13,737 bases of DNA. It comes from JACPLA01 sp964602055. Lineage in GTDB: Bacteria > Bacteroidota > Ignavibacteria > UBA10030. Of the stretch, positions 1-7,342 are shown in pieces (within the stretch, counting starts at the first letter, position 1; every line of letters begins with the position of its first letter). The position numbers and the translations under genes were made by a program. A model generated the notes under the pieces. It was given only the letters and a program-made list of their open reading frames with translations. It was not told where the DNA came from and did no database searches. The stretch is from contig CAZRPU010000056.1 in the NCBI GenBank assembly GCA_964602055.1, forward strand, positions 1 to 13,737. The letters are read 5' to 3'.

Positions 1-147
1 TACGAAAAATGGAAAGAACGTCTGGACGTTGACCTCGCAAAAGTCTTCGTGACATCCAATGCGCTCTTGCTGCAGTCGATGATGACGGAAAAAGCCGAAG
101 AACGCCACTCTTCACTCTTTGATTCAGAATTCACCCCTCAGGCATAA
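1..147 (+). CDS. 3' end of an unidentified gene (48 residues visible)
   Basis: Frame 1 is open from the first base to a TAA at 145-147. It encodes a hydrophilic, probably helical C-terminus beginning YEKWKERLDVDLAK and ending FDSEFTPQA. The stop lies 15 bases before the ATG of the TolC-like gene, with that gene's ribosome-binding site in between, so the two are probably co-transcribed. No family motif is visible in this fragment. A TetR-type or other regulator often sits at the head of RND efflux operons, and the fragment would fit the helical ligand-binding end of one. That is positional inference only, and an unrelated gene is equally possible. Confidence 0.6.
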   Translation, partial: YEKWKERLDVDLAKVFVTSNALLLQSMMTEKAEERHSSLFDSEFTPQA

Positions 148-162
148 AGAGCAGGAATACGA

Positions 163-1512
163 ATGCGGAAGCTATTACGTGTCGGTGTATCACTCTCGTT
201 CATCTTTGGAATCGCCTCTGCCCAGGAACCAGCTGCGCGCATGATCACCCTGGAGCAGGCGGTGTTGACCGCTCTGGAACAGAACAAGGACTTGCGAACG
301 GCAATGCTGGAAATCGAACGTGCAGACGCCCGCGTCAGCGAAGCGTGGGGCTATGCACTTCCGGCAATTGACCTCTCCGCCCGCTATACGCGTGCGCTGG
401 AACGTCCTGTATTCTTTCTTCCCGATTTTTCCAATCCCTCGAGCAACAAGACCGTACCGGTGAAGATCGGTACGGCGCATTCCTGGGACCTCACCGTTTC
501 GGCCAGACAAACGCTGTTCAATTCAACTGTCATCATCGGTGTCGGGGCGGCGCATATCTACTCCGAGGTCGCCCATGAGCTGTTTCACGCAAAGAAACTC
601 GAGACGATCTCCAATGTCCGAAAGGCATTCTACAGAGTGCTTCTCGCCTCTGAAGCGCGTGATCTGATGCGCGCCAATCTGAAGAATGCCGAAGAGAACC
701 TCGAGAATGTCCGCACCCTGGCGAAACAGGGTTTGGTTTCCGAGTACGATGAGCTGCGCGCCTCGGTGGGCGTCGAAAACCTCAAGCCGGAAGTCATCAG
801 GGCCGAAAACAACTATTCCCTTGCACTCGACGGCCTCAAGACCGCCATGGGCATCGATGCAACGGAGCCCATAACCGTTGAAGGAAGACTGCAATTCGAG
901 CGGGTGCCCGAAGACCGTGTCACCACGGCTCTCGATCAGGTCAAACTGGCCAATGCGAATCTGAAGGCCCTTCGCCTTCAGGCCGACGTCAATCAGGCGT
1001 TTCTCAATGTCGAACGCTCGAACTACCTCCCCACACTCGCGGCGTTCGGCAACGTCCAATATCAGGCGGCCAAAAATACGTTTGGCATTTCGACCAACGA
1101 TTTCTTCCGCAGCTCCCAGGTAGGCCTGACCCTGACATTCAATGTCTTTCAGGGACTCCAAACCAACGCCCGTGTTGACCAGGCGAAGGTTGAAGTTCGG
1201 AAGACGGAAGAACAGGTTGCCAGCCTCGAAAACAACCTTCGAACCGCAGCCCACTCGCTGATTCTCCAGCTCAAGCAGGCACAACAGCGCGTCGAAGCCC
1301 AGGGGAAAACAGTTGAACAGGCCGAGCGGGGGTATCGCATTGCCACCACGCGTTTCCTCAGCGGCGCCGGAACACAGCTGGAAGTGAATGATGCACAACT
1401 GGCGCTGACACAGGCGAAAGTGAATCGCATACAGGCTATTTACGAGTACCTCGTCGCTTCGGCAGATTTTGATATGACGCTCGGGTATCTCCCCGAGTAC
1501 GTTCGCAGTTGA
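163..1512 (+). CDS. TolC-family outer-membrane efflux channel
   Basis: The 449-residue product should form the trimeric outer-membrane and periplasmic tunnel of the tripartite pump encoded with the next two genes. Residues 1-20 are a signal peptide (basic MRKLLR, hydrophobic core, cleavage likely after ASA). The family's internal duplication is visible: ITLEQAVLTALEQNKDL (about 28-44) followed by an LPAIDLSARY strand, and a second copy from about 263 leading to SNYLPTL (about 286-292). Long Ala/Gln/Glu-rich helices follow each, including GAGTQLEVNDAQLALTQAKV near 400, which is typical of the OEP family. Length matches the family. The ATG at 163 has AGGA at 153-156, six bases upstream. The stop codon almost touches the adaptor gene. 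Substrate cannot be inferred from the channel. Confidence 0.93.
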   Translation: MRKLLRVGVSLSFIFGIASAQEPAARMITLEQAVLTALEQNKDLRTAMLEIERADARVSEAWGYALPAIDLSARYTRALERPVFFLPDFSNPSSNKTVPVKIGTAHSWDLTVSARQTLFNSTVIIGVGAAHIYSEVAHELFHAKKLETISNVRKAFYRVLLASEARDLMRANLKNAEENLENVRTLAKQGLVSEYDELRASVGVENLKPEVIRAENNYSLALDGLKTAMGIDATEPITVEGRLQFERVPEDRVTTALDQVKLANANLKALRLQADVNQAFLNVERSNYLPTLAAFGNVQYQAAKNTFGISTNDFFRSSQVGLTLTFNVFQGLQTNARVDQAKVEVRKTEEQVASLENNLRTAAHSLILQLKQAQQRVEAQGKTVEQAERGYRIATTRFLSGAGTQLEVNDAQLALTQAKVNRIQAIYEYLVASADFDMTLGYLPEYVRS

Positions 1513-1530
1513 AAACAATGATTACTTCTC

Positions 1531-1537
1531 AAAGGAG
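1531..1537 (+). promoter_or_regulatory. Ribosome-binding site fixing the adaptor start
   Basis: AAAGGAG lies four bases before the ATG at 1542. It favours that start over the in-frame TTG at 1509, which overlaps the TolC stop, and over the ATG at 1518. Starting at 1542 also puts the signal peptide exactly at the N-terminus. Confidence 0.7.
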
Positions 1538-1541
1538 CGTT

Positions 1542-2603
1542 ATGAAGATCGTTCAGATAATTGCCGCTTTCATTCTCCTCGCAGCATTAACTCTCGGAGT
1601 GATGGCGTGCGGCCAATCGGACGCCAAAACGGAGCCCGGACAGGAACAGCACTCTCCCACCCAGGCCGTCTCGGTCAAAATCCAGGAAATTCAGCTTTCC
1701 CCTTTTGTTGATGTCATTCAGACGACCGGGATTGTCAAGGCTTCAGAGGACGTCATGCTCAGCCCCGAAGAAGGGGGTGTGGTCAAGGAATGGCTCGTCG
1801 GGAGGGGTGAACAGGTCAGGAAGGGACAGATCCTGGGAGTCCTCAATGACGATGTGATCAAGGCGAGCTACGATGCGGCTTTCGCTCAGTACCGCATTGC
1901 CGAACTCAACTACAGCAAACAGCAATCCGTGTACAAAGAGAAGGCGATCAGCGAACTCCAGTATAAGAATGCGCAATATGCCCGCGATGCAGCAAAAGCT
2001 CAGGCCGATCTCATGCGTGCCCGGCTCGAACGTACGCGTCTCCGCAGCCCGATTGACGGCGTCTTCGACGACCATTTCTTCGACGCTGGCGAATTCGCCC
2101 CACCGGCGAACCCGGTTGCACACATCGTCAACGCACGGATCATCAAGATCGCGGCTGATGTGACCGAACGATATGCGGCGGATGTCCAGCTGGGCAATCT
2201 CGTCCGTGTTGTTCCTGATACCTTCCCGGATGACACGCTGGAGGCCCGCATCAACTACGTCGGGGCAACGGTTTCTTCGAGCAACCGCACGCTGCTTGTG
2301 GAAATTCAGATGGAAAACCCCGGCATGAGGTTGAAGCCCGAAATGATCGCCCGTGTCAGCATCCTTCGCACAAAGAGGATGAATGCAATTCTCGTGAACG
2401 AAAATGTGGTTCAGCAGGTCGATCGCAACAAGATGGTGGTCTTCGTCGAGAACAACGGAGTGGCCGAGGAAAGAGTCGTGAAGCTCGGCTCGAGGCAGGG
2501 ATCCATGCTGGAAATCCTTCAGGGACTGAAGGCCGGCGATAAAGTCATCGTGTCGGGAATCCAGAAGCTTGTCAATGGACAGCCTGTGACCGTGAACGGA
2601 TGA
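1542..2603 (+). CDS. RND efflux periplasmic adaptor (membrane-fusion lipoprotein)
   Basis: The 353-residue product should bridge the RND pump and the TolC-like channel in the periplasm. Residues 1-22 form a lipoprotein signal peptide ending LGVMAC, with C23 the expected lipidated cysteine, followed by a Gln/Glu/Pro-rich linker. The first half of the lipoyl domain is at about 62-103 (EGGVVKEWLVGRGEQVRKGQ). An Ala/Gln/Lys-rich alpha-hairpin follows at about 104-165, then the second lipoyl half (RLRSPIDGVFDD). The beta-barrel and membrane-proximal domains follow, with the typical LKPEMIARVSI and LQGLKAGDKVIVSG near the end. This is the HlyD/AcrA (MFP) family order, at usual length. The lipobox is slightly off consensus (V-M-A-C) but acceptable. 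Upstream in-frame starts at 1509 and 1518 are rejected because of the ribosome-binding site and signal-peptide position. Confidence 0.93.
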   Translation: MKIVQIIAAFILLAALTLGVMACGQSDAKTEPGQEQHSPTQAVSVKIQEIQLSPFVDVIQTTGIVKASEDVMLSPEEGGVVKEWLVGRGEQVRKGQILGVLNDDVIKASYDAAFAQYRIAELNYSKQQSVYKEKAISELQYKNAQYARDAAKAQADLMRARLERTRLRSPIDGVFDDHFFDAGEFAPPANPVAHIVNARIIKIAADVTERYAADVQLGNLVRVVPDTFPDDTLEARINYVGATVSSSNRTLLVEIQMENPGMRLKPEMIARVSILRTKRMNAILVNENVVQQVDRNKMVVFVENNGVAEERVVKLGSRQGSMLEILQGLKAGDKVIVSGIQKLVNGQPVTVNG

Positions 2604-2634
2604 TGTCTCATATCAGAACCGAAAGAAGAGTGTT

Positions 2635-5600
2635 ATGAGTATTTGGAACCTGGCTGTTGACAACAAAGTAGCGGTGTACATCCTCATTCTCGTCATCGTC
2701 ATTGTGGGATTCAGTACGTATTCCGACATGCCGAGAGAGGCCGCACCCGATATCACTATTCCTCTCGTGATTGTTTCGACGCCTTACATCGGCGTTTCCG
2801 CCGCAGACATCGAAGGTCTGGTCACACAGCCTCTCGAACAGGCCCTCAAATCACTGAAGGATGTCAAACAAATCACCTCCGTTTCCAAAGAAGGCCTTTC
2901 CACGATCCGCGTCGAATTCAATACCGGCATCGATATGGACGAGGCACTGCGGAGGGTGCGTGATGAGGTGAACTCGACGCGTTCCGACCTCCCCACCGAT
3001 ATTCTTGATCCCGTCATTTCCGAAATCAATTTCAGCGAGTTTCCCATCCTCTTCGTGAACGTCGAGGGCGATGTGGGCATTGCCCGTCTCAAGAAAGTTG
3101 CCGAAGAACTCCAGGATAAGATCGAAGGAGTCTCCGGCGTTCTCCGCGCCGATTTGAGCGGGGGGCTGGAGCCGGAAGTACAGGTAAACGTCGACCTCTA
3201 CAGGATGAACGGCTATCAGGTAAGCTTCGAAGATGTGTCCAACGCCGTCCGGAACGAGAACCTTTCCCTTCCGGGAGGCACCATCGACGACGGCGGCAAG
3301 TCGTTTTCCATTCGGGTACCCGGGGAATTCAAGAAGGTGAAGCCCCTGGAAGATATTGTCGTGAAAATTCAGAACGGGAAGGCAATTTACCTCCGCGATG
3401 TCGCAACGGTTGACTATTCGTTCGAGGATCGAAAAACGTATTCCCGGCTGAACAGTGATGAGGTCGTTTCTCTTGCGGTGAGAAAACGGGCCGGTGAAAA
3501 TCTTCTCAGGATAGCCGCCGAAGTCAAAGACATTGTCGGGAAGGAACGGGCATCGCTTCCTTCCGGCATCAACCTTGCGATTTCGAATGACCAGTCCATC
3601 AACATCCAGCGTTCGGTTCATGAACTCGAAAACAGCATCATGACCGGCATGTTCCTCGTCGTCCTCGCACTGTTCATGTTCTTCGGATTCAAGAATGCGC
3701 TTCTGGTGTCGACCGCCATCCCTCTCTCCATGTTTATCGCATTCGTCATTCTGAGTGCATTCAACGTGACCCTGAATTTTGTCGTTTTGTTCGGTCTCGT
3801 TCTTGCCCTCGGCATTCTGGTGGACGACGCGATCGTCGTCATCGAAAATATCTACCGGCATCAGCATGATTACCACAAGAGCCCCGTGCAGGCTGCAAAG
3901 GACGCGGCCGCAGAGGTGGCCATGCCTGTTGTTGCATCGACCATCACCACCGTTGCCCCTTTTATTCCCCTTCTCTTCTGGCCGGGTGTGGTGGGCGAGT
4001 TCATGTGGTACCTCCCCATTACGCTCATTTCGACGCTCGGCGCTTCCCTGATCGTCGCTTTTGTCATCAGCCCTGTACAAGGAGCGCAGTGGATCGATTA
4101 TCAGAAGGAAATCAAGAAGGCAAAAAGGAACCTTGAACACCCGAGCTGGTGGAAGAAATACAACCCGCTCACCTGGCTCTATCATAAGAGCGATGAAGTC
4201 CTCTTCCCCTGGCTCCAGGAACAATATGTTACAACCCTGCGGTGGACCCTAAACAGACGGGGATTCACCATCGCATCCGCGGTGGGAATTCTTCTCCTCA
4301 CCTTCGTCCTCTTTGGCATACTCAATCGGGGCGTCGAGTTCTTTCCGACAACCGAACCGGCAAGGGTGACGGCGAATATCGAGGCGCCCCCGGGGACGTC
4401 GCTCGACATTACCAACGCCATTGCCGAGATAACAGAAGAACGGATCAATCAGATTCATGGAAAACGGGATGTCGAATTCGTCGTTTCGACGGTCGGCACA
4501 TCGGAAGATCCCTTTGACTTCGGTGGACAGGGGACATCCAACAAGGCCCAGGTCGCCATCAATTTTTACGAGAAAAAGCTGAGAGGCCAGAATACCTTTC
4601 ATACCCTTGAAGAAATCCGCCAATCAACAACCGGAATCTCAGGAGCCAACATCCGCGTTTCGAAACAGGAGATGGGCCCACCGGTGGGAGCTCCGGTCAG
4701 CATTGAGATTTCCGGGGAAGACTACTCCCAGCTTGCTTCCATCAGCGCCACGGTGCGCCGCCTTATCAACGACGTTTCGGGACTGTACGATTTGAAGGAC
4801 GATTACAACGTGGGGAAACCCGAAGTGGAAGTCATTATCGACCGCGAAAAAGCGGGGCTTCTCTGGACCAATACGGGACAGATCGCCGGCACCATTCGGG
4901 CGGCAATCAGCGGCATCGAAGCATCCAAGTACAGAGTCGGCGAGGACGAGTATAAAATTCGCGTGAGGCTGTCGGAAGAACAGCGGGAATCGGTCCGTGA
5001 TCTGGAAAATGTCCGCGTGACGTTCATGAACCGGCGCGGTCAGCTCCTCTCGATTCCGGTCTCAGCGGTGGCCGACATCAAGAGAACCTCCGGCGTTTCC
5101 GACATTCGGCGCAAAGACCTCAAGCGCGTGATTACCGTAACGGGAAATGTGGAAGGCAGGGTCGCCTCGGATGTGTTGAACGATGTGCGCGAACGCCTGT
5201 CGTCCCTGGACCTTCCGGCAGGATATACCCTGAAATTCACCGGAAAGGATGAGGAACAGAACAAGGCCTCGGCGTTTCTTGCGCGTGCCTTCATCATCAC
5301 CGTTCTGCTCGTCTTTCTGATTCTGGTATCGGAATTCAATTCGATCAAAGTCCCGTTCGTCATCATGCTTTCCGTCATTCTCTCCCTCATTGGCGTACTG
5401 ATGGGACTCATTGTGACTCAAACGCCTTTTGTCATCATCATGACCGGGGTTGGCGTCATTGCCCTCGCGGGCATCGTTGTGAAAAATGCCATTGTGCTTC
5501 TCGATTTCGCCAAGAGAAAGCGGGACGAAGGAATGCCCCTCGATGAAGCCCTCGTTGAGGCAGGACGCACACGTCTGCGGCCCGTGATGCTCACCGCCGC

Positions 5601-5889
5601 GACGACGGTCCTGGGAATCTTTCCCCTTGCGACGGGATTCGATTTTGACTGGCTGGAATTCCACTTCGTCATGGGTGCCGAAAGCGCCGCATTCTGGGGT
5701 CCGCTGGGAATCGCTGTCATATCGGGCCTTTCCGTTTCAACGTTCCTGACCCTTGTTGTGGTACCTACGTTCTATTCTCTTCTCGAGTCATGGTCGAACA
5801 GCATCGCGGCTTTTTTCGGGAAAATTCTTCGTGCGGACGACAGTCATGAGGCCCCGGCTGAAAAAGGGAATGTCCTCAACAAACAGTAA
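2635..5889 (+). CDS. RND-family efflux pump, inner-membrane subunit (HAE/AcrB-like)
   Basis: The 1084-residue product is the proton-driven pump of the tripartite system. TM1 is at about 12-29. It is followed by a large periplasmic loop, TM2-6 at about 333-480, a charged cytoplasmic stretch at about 485-540 (SWWKKYNPLTWLYHKSDEV), TM7 at about 545-563, a second periplasmic loop and TM8-12 at about 880-1055. Proton-relay residues are present: D397 and D398 in TM4 (LGILVDDAIVVIENI) and K950 in TM10 (GIVVKNAIVLLDFAKRKRDE). These match the AcrB Asp-Asp and Lys positions, so the pump should be active. The DD motif and the VKNAI motif look more like drug or lipophile exporters than CzcA-type metal pumps, but substrate is unknown. 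A GAAGAG-like site lies four bases before the ATG. The end of TM6 reads SPVQGAQW where many relatives have a Pro-x-x-x-Ala pattern. A terminator follows. Confidence 0.95.
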   Translation: MSIWNLAVDNKVAVYILILVIVIVGFSTYSDMPREAAPDITIPLVIVSTPYIGVSAADIEGLVTQPLEQALKSLKDVKQITSVSKEGLSTIRVEFNTGIDMDEALRRVRDEVNSTRSDLPTDILDPVISEINFSEFPILFVNVEGDVGIARLKKVAEELQDKIEGVSGVLRADLSGGLEPEVQVNVDLYRMNGYQVSFEDVSNAVRNENLSLPGGTIDDGGKSFSIRVPGEFKKVKPLEDIVVKIQNGKAIYLRDVATVDYSFEDRKTYSRLNSDEVVSLAVRKRAGENLLRIAAEVKDIVGKERASLPSGINLAISNDQSINIQRSVHELENSIMTGMFLVVLALFMFFGFKNALLVSTAIPLSMFIAFVILSAFNVTLNFVVLFGLVLALGILVDDAIVVIENIYRHQHDYHKSPVQAAKDAAAEVAMPVVASTITTVAPFIPLLFWPGVVGEFMWYLPITLISTLGASLIVAFVISPVQGAQWIDYQKEIKKAKRNLEHPSWWKKYNPLTWLYHKSDEVLFPWLQEQYVTTLRWTLNRRGFTIASAVGILLLTFVLFGILNRGVEFFPTTEPARVTANIEAPPGTSLDITNAIAEITEERINQIHGKRDVEFVVSTVGTSEDPFDFGGQGTSNKAQVAINFYEKKLRGQNTFHTLEEIRQSTTGISGANIRVSKQEMGPPVGAPVSIEISGEDYSQLASISATVRRLINDVSGLYDLKDDYNVGKPEVEVIIDREKAGLLWTNTGQIAGTIRAAISGIEASKYRVGEDEYKIRVRLSEEQRESVRDLENVRVTFMNRRGQLLSIPVSAVADIKRTSGVSDIRRKDLKRVITVTGNVEGRVASDVLNDVRERLSSLDLPAGYTLKFTGKDEEQNKASAFLARAFIITVLLVFLILVSEFNSIKVPFVIMLSVILSLIGVLMGLIVTQTPFVIIMTGVGVIALAGIVVKNAIVLLDFAKRKRDEGMPLDEALVEAGRTRLRPVMLTAATTVLGIFPLATGFDFDWLEFHFVMGAESAAFWGPLGIAVISGLSVSTFLTLVVVPTFYSLLESWSNSIAAFFGKILRADDSHEAPAEKGNVLNKQ

Positions 5890-5926
5890 ACAGCGACGAA
5901 CTCAAACATAGGCTTTTTGACCCAAG

Positions 5927-5951
5927 AAGGGAGGCATCTGCCTCCCTTTTT
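5927..5951 (+). terminator. Intrinsic terminator of the efflux operon
   Basis: A perfect 9-bp stem, AAGGGAGGC (5927-5935) with GCCTCCCTT (5940-5948), encloses a four-base ATCT loop and runs into a short T tract at 5947-5951. It lies 38 bases after the RND stop codon. Confidence 0.88.
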
Positions 5952-6107
5952 CGTCCAACCGGGAGCGTCAGTGTATTCCGTGCGTAACTTTTGATCCCAT
6001 CACCCGTTCTTCTCTTGTTCCTTCCCCATCGTGATGGAAAAAGAACTTCACCTCCGGGTGAATATTCGGGCATCCTCAACAACACTCAGAGAAAACGGAC
6101 CTCTCGT

Positions 6108-6875
6108 ATGAATCGTCATTGGTTTGTCGCCGCTTTGTGCATGAACGCAGCCTTCCTCGGAGGGTGTGCAACCACCGTGCTTGTTCAAAGTACATGGAAC
6201 GACAACGCGATCGTTGTAGACGGGAAGGACAGGGATTGGGGAACTTCTCTCACCCCCCTTTCCAGTCACCCCGTCGCGTTAGGCGTTCGTCATGATTCTT
6301 CGTTTCTGTATGTTTGCCTCTCCACGCAAAATCGCTTTCTCCAGCACCAGATTCTTCAGGGAGGACTGACGGTTTGGTTCGACCCGCTCGGCGGACAGGA
6401 GAAAGCCTTCGGCATCCGGTACCCCCTCTTACGCCGGGAGAACAGCCCCCGGCTCAACCCGCGCGAGTCCATTGCAGAGAACTTTCAGTTGGTAGAACCG
6501 TTCCTCCGTGAAGTCGAAATCATTGGCCCGGAGGGAGATGCTGAAGTTTCTTCGCTGCTCGAGCTCAAGGAAATCAGCGTCAGGCTGGGAGCATCCGAAA
6601 CGGGGTTGACGTATGAGTTGAAGCTGCCACTGCGTCCCACAACGGAATTCCGCTACGGCATCAGCACAGGCCCGATGAAAGACCTCGGCATCGGTTTCGA
6701 GACCGCTGAGCCCGGTTCAGACCGCTTGCAGGTGCCATCGGGACGGGCCGGTGCAGGCGCACGGGGCGGAGGCCGGCGCGGAGGCGGGACCCCCACGCCG
6801 CCCGCGGACATTGCAGGAGCCGATCGTCCTGAACCGCTCAAACTGTGGACGAAAACAACGCTTTCGTATCAATAG
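6108..6875 (+). CDS. Lipoprotein with CBM9-like (DOMON-type) domain and Gly/Arg-rich tail
   Basis: The 255-residue product starts with a lipoprotein signal peptide (MNRHWFVAALCMNAAF) and a textbook lipobox, LGGC, lipidating C20. Residues about 34-175 look like a family-9-type carbohydrate-binding beta-sandwich: VDGKDRDW (37-44), a DSSFLYVCLST strand (63-73), LTVWFDPLGGQEKAFGIRYP (87-106) and YELKLPL (169-175). A low-complexity linker at about 212-231 is rich in Gly, Arg and Pro (GRAGAGARGGGRRGGG). The protein ends PEPLKLWTKTTLSYQ, a conserved-looking C-terminus. It probably sits in the envelope and binds a polymer or small ligand; no enzyme motif is seen. The ATG at 6108 is chosen because the signal peptide begins there; an in-frame TTG at 5991 would add 39 residues that bury it. 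The ribosome-binding site is weak. The next gene starts 45 bases downstream, so they may be co-transcribed. Binding specificity is unknown. Confidence 0.75.
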   Translation: MNRHWFVAALCMNAAFLGGCATTVLVQSTWNDNAIVVDGKDRDWGTSLTPLSSHPVALGVRHDSSFLYVCLSTQNRFLQHQILQGGLTVWFDPLGGQEKAFGIRYPLLRRENSPRLNPRESIAENFQLVEPFLREVEIIGPEGDAEVSSLLELKEISVRLGASETGLTYELKLPLRPTTEFRYGISTGPMKDLGIGFETAEPGSDRLQVPSGRAGAGARGGGRRGGGTPTPPADIAGADRPEPLKLWTKTTLSYQ

Positions 6876-6920
6876 ATATTTCATGAGTCACCTTCTCCCA
6901 CAAACTTCAAAAGGATCCAT

Positions 6921-7289
6921 ATGAAACAGCGATGGTTGGTGCCGGCGGTCTTTGGCCTGATGGTGCTTCTTGGACTGCAATCCTCTTTTGCCCAGGGGAT
7001 GCGTCGGTCCCCCGAGGAACGCGCAAAACAGCTGAAAGAACAGATTTCGCTCACGGACGAACAGACGAAGAAGGTCACAGATATCCTGACCGAATCTCAG
7101 AAGATTGTAATGGCCAAGATGCAGGAAGGAACGGGCGACCGCTCTTCCATGCAGGAGTTTATCATGAAGGAAACGGAGAAGGTCGACAAGAAGATCGAGG
7201 CACTGCTGGATGAAGAACAGATGAAGAAGTATGAAGAGTTCAAAAAGCAGCGACAGCAGATGCGAAGAGGGCCGCGCCCGGGACAATAA
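6921..7289 (+). CDS. Small periplasmic Spy/CpxP-like helical protein
   Basis: The 122-residue product has a signal peptide (MKQRWLVPAVFGLMVLLGLQ, cleavage likely after SSFA at 24) and a mature region of about 98 charged, helix-forming residues. LTDEQ at 44-48 and LLDEEQ at 95-100 resemble the paired LTxxQ motifs of the Spy/CpxP/LTXXQ family, which are periplasmic chaperones or stress sensors. The mature protein contains no cysteine and ends in a basic RRGPRPGQ tail. The start is well supported by AAGGA at 6911-6915, five bases before the ATG. It probably forms a unit with the lipoprotein upstream and is closed by the terminator at 7313. A role in envelope protein quality control is inferred from the family; resemblance in such short helical proteins can be superficial. 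Confidence 0.7.
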   Translation: MKQRWLVPAVFGLMVLLGLQSSFAQGMRRSPEERAKQLKEQISLTDEQTKKVTDILTESQKIVMAKMQEGTGDRSSMQEFIMKETEKVDKKIEALLDEEQMKKYEEFKKQRQQMRRGPRPGQ

Positions 7290-7312
7290 TCACATTGGCG
7301 GTAGACTTCTCA

Positions 7313-7339
7313 GGGGCACGTCCGTGCCCCTTTTTTTTT
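7313..7339 (+). terminator. Strong intrinsic terminator between convergent genes
   Basis: GGGGCACG (7313-7320) pairs with CGTGCCCC (7323-7330) and is followed by nine T residues (7331-7339). In practice the last pair probably opens to give a 7-bp stem with a four-base loop. The T tract is on the plus strand only, so it serves the Spy-like gene. The stop codon of the converging operon begins at 7345, next to the T tract. Confidence 0.92.
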
Positions 7340-7342
7340 CAA

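Noticed and set aside
523..1518. Minus-strand open frame of 331 codons opposite the TolC-like gene
   Set aside because: It mirrors the TolC coding frame and has no domain or start-site support.
2851..4224. Minus-strand open frame of 457 codons inside the RND gene
   Set aside because: It is a shadow of the RND coding frame; its composition (many His/Asp/Glu) is typical of antisense translation.
5985..5993. TAACTTTTG resembling a Bacteroidota -7 promoter element (TAnnTTTG)
   Set aside because: It has one base too many between TA and TTTG and no convincing -33 TTTG at the right distance; too weak to annotate.
6047..6062. Small hairpin TTCACC-TCCG-GGTGAA upstream of the lipoprotein gene
   Set aside because: A six-bp stem without a T tract or match to a known riboswitch is within what chance gives in this composition.
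5991..6107. N-terminal extension of the lipoprotein gene from TTG 5991
   Set aside because: It would bury a clean lipoprotein signal peptide that starts at ATG 6108.
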